Shown here: in pieces, positions 8,101 to 14,021 of the stretch
How the letters are laid out: the number at the start of each line of letters is the position of its first letter
Position numbering within the stretch: the stretch's first letter is position 1
Origin: Pseudomonadota bacterium
GTDB lineage: Bacteria; Myxococcota; Myxococcia; Myxococcales; Vulgatibacteraceae
Reading direction: 5' to 3'
Length of the DNA stretch: 14,077 nt
NCBI GenBank assembly: GCA_023436385.1
Contig: JAEZJH010000601.1
Coordinates: forward strand, 1 to 14,077
The notes under the pieces: generated by a model
Told to the model about the DNA's origin: nothing
The model's input: the letters and a program-made list of their open reading frames with translations, nothing else
Database searches by the model: none
Position numbers and translations under genes: made by a program

Positions 8101-9779
8101 CCGGTGTCGCGCGCCTCGAGCCGGAGCACTGGGGCGTTGACTTCGGATCGAGCAGCTCGGTCGTAGCCGTCGGTGGGACAGCCGGCGTCGGCGACCAGGT
8201 CTCGGTGGCGCTCGCGCCGCATGGCGACCTTGATCAGACGCTGGTGCTCGCGGTGGACCAGCCGATCCCGGTCGAGGGGTGTCAGTGGTTTCCCACGTGG
8301 GACCGCAAGGCGCCGAGGCTCGCGTCGACCGCGCGACCGCTCTTCCCCAGCCAGCTCATCCTTACCGGGCCGTCGCTGGCCCGGAGTCAGACCGTCCACG
8401 CCGAGAAGCTCCGGTACGGGACAGATTTTGTCATCGACCACGGCGGGTCGTTGGACAGTCGCTTCACGGACGACGACGAGAAGATCGTCCGCGACCTGAA
8501 GTGGATCGAGTCCATTGACGCGGCGGTGACCGAGCGCGAGCGATCGCTCCGGCGGGCCTACCTGATCCACCTGCTCGAACTCTGCTTCTGCATGCGGGCA
8601 AGCCTGCGGGATGGCACGACGGGCATCTCGCCCGGGTTACCGGCGCGGATCGAGGCCCGGTTCACGCTGCCGATCGCCATGCTCCAGGCGGACCTGGGCG
8701 ATCTGTCCCAGGACCAGCTCCTCGCGGAAGACGTCGAGCGTGTCTGTGGGATTCTCTCCAGGCTCCTGGGGCGCACGGTCAGCCACAGTTTCCTCTGGGA
8801 GTCGCACGCGGGTACGACCATCGCTCGGATTCCGAACGACGTGTACGCCGTCGCCGATCTCGGTGGTGGATCGCTCGACATGTGGGGCGCGCTGGGCGAG
8901 TCCTCGACCGAGTATGCGGACTCGTACCGCTTCGGTGGGCACGATCTGCTGCGGCAATGGGCAAACACCATCGAGCAGGCCTGCTCGCGATTGAGCCTCC
9001 ACCGGGACCTTCAGATGGGGAAGGCGGTCCGCCTTGTCCTCGGGGGCCTGGGGAACGACGAGCTCGGCGGCAAGCTCGAGGCCGCGCGGCACGGGTACTT
9101 CGAGCTCGCTCGCGAGGCGACCGCGCGCTGGATCGCGGGGCTTGCCCGGGCCAAGGTGGAAGAGTCCGGGGCGAAGCAGGTCGTCGTCCACCTGAGCCTT
9201 CTCGGGATGGGCTGGGGCCTCGACGACAGCGCCCTGAGGGATCCTGCAAGCTATGCGCAGTTCGTGGACGTCATCGCGCGCCGGGCGGCAGCACTGCTCG
9301 GTTCCAGGATTCGTCTCACGGTGCAGCCGGACGAGTTTCGCCACGGCGAGTGGAGGAAGACGTTCCTGGCCCGTAATGCGGGCTGGAGCCGGACTCGTTC
9401 GATGACGAAGGAGCAGCTCCACGCCGCCAGACCGGTGACGATGTTCGGATTCGACCTGGAGCTGGGGCCTGAGCCGCTGGTCCCGGTGGCCTGGTTCAGC
9501 CGGACCGACTCCGCACTCCGGACCACGCCGGGACCGGTTCGCGCGGCCTTCCACGCCGGCAGCACGATCCGGCAGCCAACGCCCGAACTCGCCGATCACC
9601 CCATGTCTCCGACGGAGCTCGCCAGCGTCCTCTTCGACCTCAAGCGCTTTGTCAAGCCGACCCAGCCGATCAAGTATTTCGGGCCCTCGCCGATGGCGCT
9701 CGTCCTTGGCTGTCTCCGGCACAACACTGCCCCGCGCTCCCCCGAGGCCCGCGCCGCGACGATGGAGGTTGCCTCGTGA
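5124..9779 (+). CDS. Tubulin-like GTPase fused to actin/Hsp70-like ATPase domain
   Basis: A 1551-aa cytoplasmic protein with no signal or membrane segment. The N-terminus looks like the prokaryotic tubulin-like family (Pfam Tubulin_2 type): AIGGSGQHV (8-16) as the first glycine loop, LFLLDRDS (39-46) as the strand with acidic residues, and VVGGTGAG (160-167), matching the GGGTG(S/T)G nucleotide-binding signature of tubulin and FtsZ. An Asn-rich LLNWFALNDPAGTNAG segment follows near 189-205. Residues about 450-1000 are an unassigned middle region. The C-terminus carries actin/Hsp70-fold motifs: GVDFGSSSSVVAV (1004-1016, phosphate 1), ADLGGGSLDM (1244-1253, phosphate 2), and a glycine-rich LVLGGLGND (about 1304-1312) or LLGMGWG further on as the adenosine motif. 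The stop overlaps the next GTG (GTGA). The motifs are read directly; GTP and ATP use and polymerisation are inferred. The tubulin assignment is less certain than the actin/Hsp70 one. Confidence 0.85.
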   Translation: MPRNHLVAIGGSGQHVALAYLDLWALAQGVLVERDPPQLFLLDRDSTASASKTAWQEALHQRERLNQVAASRWADPGSIEAFSTEAQHSRTVAEAVSPNYGPLYFTRKQLDVSFTKGYYGQAPVAAAFFGAYCAEASSEAGQALYRLAAGGGTVFVAGSVVGGTGAGCLPSLTEFLARRDNCQVMASVLLNWFALNDPAGTNAGLASERNDQMRSREPSALVYARERLAKSAATILVGQPVQAPRERPWQGDTQQAVHDDLTLPYYCAAAATNFHFANGIPPDRGLYAFAAPLAQELEGKEASDGPLTLAPGMVLFGGDTATPKPIEQLGNLVEANLELCKRLSWVATYLARPPATSATWFRRAHRVPALDGLSAERRREVLDLLHQLLDAKWAALRRIAASGQSLIARDQVGGSWAAAGKARGLENGLLTLDDWLTGARLEAEVSAKETLRAIVASVLGGITTRLRVRKEPASPRRLLPAPLRGDDTAPAAVEPGSLERMDIPATDRYIDYDRIDPTTLPTPQAVEFLLDRAFSGKLGQKEPKGLTQWRERWRILLTGIALGRFELVPGKPDEGHVALVPRGDGNPPKLQPPQWFVRDVQEDTVVGYSSPRTLVVPAVSADWNRLAAALGGGNGLPALPSVFGWIEFMVELHERLGDARECPPWLRAARAWMEDGRGGTRIEGTFGLTARELEAAWTSTETKRIRLPTNVKHTHVHLDTMLANSFGIPVENIAFEEAPRLVEELKTVLDAKHCPVYVPFGPGTDGLRRRVLWDRGSGALDPLRFGVFFFKDPDTGKLRLGRIRDATVSDIEILVPNDVLLDEVERLKDGKDGPLLPDFPVKLRYAGLVDSARPHQAAPLAGEVALYRFHLRGLPEMQEHRPTVTGNRGGSFLLWPRFRLAGPTPAETFRAYYLLADANVDTDEVWVVGRSCAPESFPAWWEKRASVASAQPLYRIDPATDDVTGGVPEFLTLVNAPGDTLGWGIGLFQLKLTGVARLEPEHWGVDFGSSSSVVAVGGTAGVGDQVSVALAPHGDLDQTLVLAVDQPIPVEGCQWFPTWDRKAPRLASTARPLFPSQLILTGPSLARSQTVHAEKLRYGTDFVIDHGGSLDSRFTDDDEKIVRDLKWIESIDAAVTERERSLRRAYLIHLLELCFCMRASLRDGTTGISPGLPARIEARFTLPIAMLQADLGDLSQDQLLAEDVERVCGILSRLLGRTVSHSFLWESHAGTTIARIPNDVYAVADLGGGSLDMWGALGESSTEYADSYRFGGHDLLRQWANTIEQACSRLSLHRDLQMGKAVRLVLGGLGNDELGGKLEAARHGYFELAREATARWIAGLARAKVEESGAKQVVVHLSLLGMGWGLDDSALRDPASYAQFVDVIARRAAALLGSRIRLTVQPDEFRHGEWRKTFLARNAGWSRTRSMTKEQLHAARPVTMFGFDLELGPEPLVPVAWFSRTDSALRTTPGPVRAAFHAGSTIRQPTPELADHPMSPTELASVLFDLKRFVKPTQPIKYFGPSPMALVLGCLRHNTAPRSPEARAATMEVAS

Positions 9780-10732
9780 CAGCCACGGGCTGGATGCGCC
9801 TTTTGGTCGTGGCCGCTGCGGTGCTCGCCGTGCCGGTGGACGCCCAGACCAAGCCCGCGGGGGCAGAGGCCGGACCCTCGGCTGTGTCTGGGCGAAACAG
9901 TCCGGTCAACACGTGCGACCACGACCCGCTGGGAATCCCGATTGGTTGGCTTGTGCTCGCCGGCGTGGTCATGACCGGCCTCAGCACTACTGTCGCCGGA
10001 CTGGCGGCCATGAGGGCGAGCGGCGCGGAGGAGGCCGTCTGGCGCCTGAAAAAAACCAAGGAAGCTAGCGATGATGCCCTCCGGCGGATCCTCGGGTCTC
10101 TGCCGTCGAACTCGAAGTCGGCTTGCGAGGCCGCCTCTGCCCAGGGCGACGTCGCGAATTGGAAATGGGTGCTTGAGCGCCTTGATCAACTCGCTCAGAA
10201 ACTCGGTACGCTCGACGAAGGAGTAAGCCGCCTCCAAGATCTCGTCGACAAACGGGACCCGAGGCCCGCTCGGTTCGAGTCGCGCGTTAACCCGAGCTAC
10301 CTGTCGGAAGCCATCCCGGTGATCGGCTCCGCCCCGGTCTGGCCGGAAGCCCGCTACTCGCCTCCTCCGCGGGCCGACTTTGCCGGCGAGGCAGTGCCGG
10401 TGGCCTGGAGGGCATTCTTCGCCGCCGAGGGGGGCCGATTCAAGGGCGACCTCGAGCGGCTACGGTCCGACCTGCAGAAGGCGCTCGGGCGAGCGCTGCT
10501 CGACGTGCGGCGCCATCCCCGCTGCGAGAACCTCGCCGTTGTCCTGCTGCAGCACACCGATGGCTCGCAGGAGGCGCTTGGGGTTCCGCTTCACCACGGC
10601 TACGCCAACGTTGAGGACTTCTTCACCGTCGAGGGAGGTAAGTTCGCCCAGAAACTCAACAACATCTTGGCCGCTGCCGTCCTGGACCCGCAGAACTTCT
10701 CTCTCGTCACCAAGGGTCGGGTCACCACGTGA
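9776..10732 (+). CDS. Membrane-anchored coiled-coil protein, unknown C-terminal domain
   Basis: A 318-aa protein with a GTG start that overlaps the preceding stop (GTGA). It begins with a likely signal peptide (VVAAAVLAVPVDAQ, cleavage near residue 24), then a short exported segment with one Cys, and a membrane helix at about 54-77. A charged helical, probably coiled-coil stretch follows (about 80-160, including LERLDQLAQKLGTLDEGVSRLQDLV). The C-terminal part (about 200-318) looks like a compact alpha/beta domain containing CENLAVVLLQHTDGSQEALGV, which I cannot place. By topology the coiled coil and the C-terminal domain should be cytoplasmic, where they could contact the tubulin/actin-like protein encoded just upstream. 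Function unknown. Confidence 0.75.
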   Translation: MTATGWMRLLVVAAAVLAVPVDAQTKPAGAEAGPSAVSGRNSPVNTCDHDPLGIPIGWLVLAGVVMTGLSTTVAGLAAMRASGAEEAVWRLKKTKEASDDALRRILGSLPSNSKSACEAASAQGDVANWKWVLERLDQLAQKLGTLDEGVSRLQDLVDKRDPRPARFESRVNPSYLSEAIPVIGSAPVWPEARYSPPPRADFAGEAVPVAWRAFFAAEGGRFKGDLERLRSDLQKALGRALLDVRRHPRCENLAVVLLQHTDGSQEALGVPLHHGYANVEDFFTVEGGKFAQKLNNILAAAVLDPQNFSLVTKGRVTT

Positions 10733-11055
10733 GCCATCTCGTCCTGAACGCCCTCGAGGGTGCCTTACTGGCCGCTTTCATCACGGCCGCCGTCCTGTTG
10801 TGGATCGACATCCGGGTGCGACGCGACCTCATCGCCGCCCTGGAAACGCAACGAGAGGCTTACGGCGCGACGGAGCGGACTCTTGGTGACGTATCGAAGC
10901 AGCTGACAGCGCTGGGCCGAAACGTGGAGCGAGGGTTCAGCACCGACGAGGAGCGGTTGAGGCGCATCCGAAAGGCTCTCGAGCACTTCCAGGAACGGTC
11001 GTCGATTCGCGCCAAAGGCCGCGCCTCTCGGGGACAGCAGGAGGGAAACCCGTGA
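10729..11055 (+). CDS. Small single-TM coiled-coil protein
   Basis: A 108-aa protein beginning at a GTG that overlaps the previous stop (GTGA). One hydrophobic helix lies at about residues 7-25 (LEGALLAAFITAAVLLWI) and is followed by Arg-rich IRVRR, favouring a cytoplasmic C-terminus by the positive-inside rule. The remainder is a charged amphipathic helix with heptad character (about 32-95), ending in a basic tail. There is no enzymatic motif and I know no family name. The length and topology suit a small adaptor or spacer subunit in the same inner-membrane complex as its neighbours. Its own stop overlaps the GTG of the vWA lipoprotein gene. Confidence 0.7.
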   Translation: MSHLVLNALEGALLAAFITAAVLLWIDIRVRRDLIAALETQREAYGATERTLGDVSKQLTALGRNVERGFSTDEERLRRIRKALEHFQERSSIRAKGRASRGQQEGNP

Positions 11056-12371
11056 ACCGGAAATGGGTGCTCCTGGTGGCCTGTTCCGTTGCCTTGCTCC
11101 TCGGCGGGTGTCGGTCCGAGGGTAAGGGCGAGACGGCGATGTGCAGACCGTCCGCCGAGGTGGCCGAAGCACCTTCCCCCGGCCCCGTACGCCAAGTTGC
11201 GGTTTACTGGGACATCTCGGGAAGCATGGCTCCGTACCTGAATGACGGTACGGGGGCCCTGGGGGCGCTGCTGAGCGACCTCGATCGCCGGTGGGCGCGA
11301 CAGGCCGGACTGTCGGTCGATCGCGTGACCCATCTTGCCGTGGGCGAGGGCGTCCGGCCTCTCCCTGGTCCGCCGCGGCCGCGCGATCTGACGGCCCGAT
11401 GGTCGAACCTCCCTGCGGCAACTCACGAGATCGCGGCGCGGGTCGCGTCCGAGCCAGACCTGGCTGCGATCCTGGTCTCCGATCTGCAAGTCGAAGTACC
11501 GTCCGTGCTTGCAGGCAGGCCGCTCTGCGGCGAGGTCCTCGGGCCAACTGGTGGGGGTGCCGTCCCGAGCCTCTTCGCGAAGTGTCTTGGCGAGGCATGG
11601 AAGGATGGGGCTCCCGAGTTCCTGCAGGTCCAGTTCGTTCGGGTCCACTCGTACCGGAGCAACGGGGTTCGGCCGGCGAAGGCCGCGAGCGCACGCGCTC
11701 CGGCTTCGCGCGGGGTCGGCAGCCCGCTCTTCGCCGCGGTCTTCGCACGGGACCCCGGGTTCGCCCAGCGGTTCTCCGAACGCTTGGTTGCAGACCTGCC
11801 TCCTGCTGGCGAGCCCAGCGCTCTCGCGCTCGTGGATCATCGGCCGGTCGTCGACTGCGGCGCGCTCGAGCGCTGTGGCTTCCGAACCCGTTCGGACCTC
11901 ATCCTGCGCGGCGAAGCCGCTACGGCTCTCGCCCCCTGCGATTTCGTCGCGGCCGGCGCCCGCGCCGCACACCGGATGCGCTGTGCCCTGGTGGACTCCC
12001 CTGAACCGCACGCCACCCTCGTCATTCCTCAGGTGGGCCCACCAGCCGGCGACGGCGACGGCGAGGAGACAAGGATCCAGGCAGCGCTCCCCCGTCCCGG
12101 GACGGACACAGCGGCGGCATCGGCCCTGTTCGACCTCTCGATTGGCGTCGGAAGCGAGGGCCGATCGGTCGCGCGGGGGGTGCGGTTCACCGCTCGCTGG
12201 AGCACGCGAACGGACTCCCGGGAGAGGCTCGTAGAATGGCTCGGTGAGGACGCCGCGCCGGGAGCGAGCTACCCACTTCCGGACCTCTTTGAACCTCTCG
12301 CCCAGACGCTGGAGTTATCGTTGCCCCAGCCGATGTGCGATCGCCGGTGGGTGTTTCACTACGCTAGATAG
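11052..12371 (+). CDS. vWA-domain lipoprotein with intact MIDAS
   Basis: A 439-aa secreted lipoprotein. The start is a GTG overlapping the upstream stop (GTGA), after GGAGGGAAA. The signal peptide is KWVLLVACSVALLLGGC with lipobox L17-G18-G19-C20; the residue after the lipidated Cys is Arg, not Asp, so outer-membrane sorting is likely. The chain continues to a von Willebrand A domain: QVAVYWDISGSM gives the metal-binding D54-x-S56-x-S58, and LAAILVSDLQVE resembles the later vWA strand ending in an Asp. Several Cys residues follow in the mature protein. vWA domains bind protein ligands through the metal site. In the operon it would be the outermost component, possibly sensing or contacting something at the envelope and passing it to the OmpA-domain protein. 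It is the last gene of the tight run. Confidence 0.85.
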   Translation: MNRKWVLLVACSVALLLGGCRSEGKGETAMCRPSAEVAEAPSPGPVRQVAVYWDISGSMAPYLNDGTGALGALLSDLDRRWARQAGLSVDRVTHLAVGEGVRPLPGPPRPRDLTARWSNLPAATHEIAARVASEPDLAAILVSDLQVEVPSVLAGRPLCGEVLGPTGGGAVPSLFAKCLGEAWKDGAPEFLQVQFVRVHSYRSNGVRPAKAASARAPASRGVGSPLFAAVFARDPGFAQRFSERLVADLPPAGEPSALALVDHRPVVDCGALERCGFRTRSDLILRGEAATALAPCDFVAAGARAAHRMRCALVDSPEPHATLVIPQVGPPAGDGDGEETRIQAALPRPGTDTAAASALFDLSIGVGSEGRSVARGVRFTARWSTRTDSRERLVEWLGEDAAPGASYPLPDLFEPLAQTLELSLPQPMCDRRWVFHYAR

Positions 12372-12395
12372 GCTCCCAAACGCTCGCGACCCCGG

Positions 12396-12422
12396 CCCCT
12401 GGGAAACAAGAGTGCCCTGGGG
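12396..12422 (+). terminator. Imperfect hairpin after the seven-gene run
   Basis: CCCCTGGG (12396-12403) can pair with CCCTGGGG (12415-12422), giving seven pairs and one central T-T mismatch around an 11-nt loop, 25 nt after the vWA stop codon. There is no T-run, so it may be a weak or factor-assisted terminator, or only an attenuator before the downstream gene. Confidence 0.25.
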
Positions 12423-12491
12423 GCAGGACTCGGCGCGGAACTGCTCCTGCGACGGTCGTGGTAGAAGGGGCTGTTTCCAGGGGTCCCACAG

Positions 12492-13388
12492 ATGGCCGAT
12501 CTCGACGACCTCAGCGACCTGCGCGAGCGCCTCGAAAGCGTCGAACTCCAACTCGGCAGCCTCTTCCGCGACGTCAGCCTGGCTCTCGACTACGCCGAGA
12601 GCGATCCCGAGGGCGCGGCGACTAAGGCAGGACGAGCGGTCGAGGGCATGCTTCTCGAGATCTACCGGCGGGAGGTCGATCCGGACGTCTCGCGGTCGAT
12701 GACCATCGAGCAGCTGAAGGGGCCGCTGGCGCCGTACCTGCCGCCCTCGATCGCCATCCATGTGGACGTCGTCCAGCGATTTCGGAACGTGGGTGCGCAC
12801 CACCGCAACTTCGGCATCGAGGCCCGCGATCTGCCGACGCTGTTCCGCGCGTTCGTGCGCATCGTCGAGTGGTTTGTCGATCGGTATGGTTCCGGGATCG
12901 GCGCACCGGCCCGTGTCGCCGAGGCGAAAGGCCGGAAGCGCCCGCGGCTCGTTCTCGGGTCCATCCTCGCGCTCGTCGTGGCGGCGGTCGCTTTCTTCGC
13001 GGGGCGCCAGGCCCGGGTGCCGGTCCGCGTCGCTCCACCGGCGTCGGTTGCGCAGGACTCTCCGGCCCCTGCCCCGGGAGGGACGTATTCGCGCATCTCC
13101 GACCTGCCGGCAGAGGGAGTGAACGTCACGCTGGTCGGCGTTCGTGCGGAGATCGTGAGCCCGTACAGCGCGCACAGCGGTCGCCTGCATCTGCGGTTCG
13201 ATCTCGTCGATTCGACGGGCGATCGACGCTCCGCCATCTGCTTCGAAGGGGACTGGACCGAGGAGACCGCCGCCCTGCTTCGCTCCGGCGTTCCCTTGGA
13301 AGTAGCGGGCCGCACCAGCAGCTACAGCGGGCGCCCATCGCTGATCGTGAAGCGCGTGACCGGCCTGGCCCTGGGCGCCGACCGGTAA
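12492..13388 (+). CDS. DUF4145/HEPN-like domain, TM helix and OB-fold protein
   Basis: A 298-aa protein whose ATG follows AGGGG by 8 nt, 120 nt after the vWA gene. Residues about 30-130 fit the DUF4145/HEPN-like all-alpha fold: KAGRAVEGMLLEIY, a Leu-rich segment (LKGPLAPYLPPSI), then RFRNVGAHH with R98 and H103 forming an Rx4H motif, and a closing helix ending VEWFVDRY. HEPN domains with Rx4-6H are often RNases in defence and toxin systems, although many DUF4145 members have no shown activity. A membrane helix follows at about 153-172, then a Pro/Ala linker, then about 100 residues patterned as an OB-fold (VNVTLVGVRAEIV, LRFDLVDSTGDRRSAICFEG, GVPLEVAGRTSSYSGRPSLI). The helix puts one domain on each side of the membrane. 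It could be the effector or regulator of the upstream system, or an independent gene. Confidence 0.75.
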   Translation: MADLDDLSDLRERLESVELQLGSLFRDVSLALDYAESDPEGAATKAGRAVEGMLLEIYRREVDPDVSRSMTIEQLKGPLAPYLPPSIAIHVDVVQRFRNVGAHHRNFGIEARDLPTLFRAFVRIVEWFVDRYGSGIGAPARVAEAKGRKRPRLVLGSILALVVAAVAFFAGRQARVPVRVAPPASVAQDSPAPAPGGTYSRISDLPAEGVNVTLVGVRAEIVSPYSAHSGRLHLRFDLVDSTGDRRSAICFEGDWTEETAALLRSGVPLEVAGRTSSYSGRPSLIVKRVTGLALGADR

Positions 13389-13514
13389 CGAGGGGCTCCG
13401 GGCGATCGGCATCGGTCCCCTGGCCGGCACCCTCCATGGAAATCCGTATCACCGACGAGAACGACTGCGCCCGACCGGCTGATCGCGACGCCCCGCGCCG
13501 CACATGAGTGGGGC

Positions 13515-13877
13515 ATGCGTACTCGCGCTCGGCGGTCCATCGTGAAGAACCTCCTCCTCGCCCTGATCGCACTCAATCTCGCGGCCTGCTCCGACTCCAC
13601 CGACGCGGGCTGCCGGGAGGGCGAGCCGGTCACCTGCCCCTGCGAGAACGGCAAGCCCGGGGTCGGGTCCTGCGGCGTCTCGGAGTGCGAGTGCCCACCG
13701 GCGTGGGCGCTGATGGCCGAGCCCACCTCCCTCGACTTCGGCGAGGTACAGCCCGGCACCAACGTCGAGCGGGTGCTCCTTCTCCGCAACCTGGCACCGC
13801 GCGAGGTCCGCCTCGGCGCCGTGAGCCTCCTCGGCGATGCGGCCGGGCTCTTTTCCTTCGAGGAGCCTCCCGCCACG
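13515..13877 (+). pseudogene. Lipoprotein with Cys-rich and ASH/Hydin-like region, cut by IS
   Basis: A partial lipoprotein gene. The ATG at 13515 gives a signal peptide with lipobox L22-A-A-C25; a GTG at 13542 (VKNLLLALIALNLAAC) would give an equally good, shorter signal. After the lipid Cys comes a Cys-rich stretch (GCREGEPVTCPCENGKPG, then GSCGVSECEC), followed by the start of an ASPM-SPD2-Hydin type beta domain: PTSLDFGEVQPGTNVERVLLLRN. The match ends at the IS edge; the last residues before the stop at 13895 are read from IS DNA. Complete relatives are usually much longer with repeated beta domains, so most of the gene is missing here and may lie beyond the IS. No functional tie to the operon is evident. 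Confidence 0.75.
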
Positions 13878-13955
13878 CCCCCTGTGTCAGCGTAGTTGTC
13901 GCCTGAGCTGATGACGGAGAGGACGCCGTCGTCGTGAGGGTTTTCCACGAGGGGG
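13878..13955 (+). repeat. Right copy of 78-bp inverted repeat (IS end)
   Basis: The exact reverse complement of positions 1-78. It begins CCCCCTGTGTCAGCG and ends at ...CACGAGGGGG. It marks the inner edge of the right-hand IS, which interrupts the lipoprotein gene. On the inner side the two copies' flanks differ immediately (base 79 versus 13877), so the element boundary is at or near the C-run before TGTGTCAG. Confidence 0.85.
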
Positions 13956-13969
13956 TCCGGGGGGAGTCG

Positions 13970-14002
13970 GACAACCTGTGGGAAAGCCCGACAACCTGTG
14001 GG
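13970..14002 (+). repeat. Direct repeat pair in IS leader
   Basis: GACAACCTGTGGG occurs at 13970-13982 and 13990-14002, spaced by AAAGCCC. Repeated motifs just inside an IS end are commonly transposase-binding sites or remnants of an end duplication. No copy is seen in positions 1-78, because that copy of the element is cut off before the corresponding region. Confidence 0.6.
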
Positions 14003-14021
14003 GCGACAAAGCAGAAAGCAC

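Noticed and set aside
12437..12450. Possible sigma-54 promoter (GG-N10-GC) before the HEPN-like gene
   Set aside because: Only the invariant dinucleotides fit; the wider TGGCAC/TTGC consensus is absent, and such matches are frequent in GC-rich DNA.
13391..13421. Hairpin AGGGG/CCCCT after the HEPN-like gene as terminator
   Set aside because: Only five pairs with a 21-nt loop and no T-run; not convincing.
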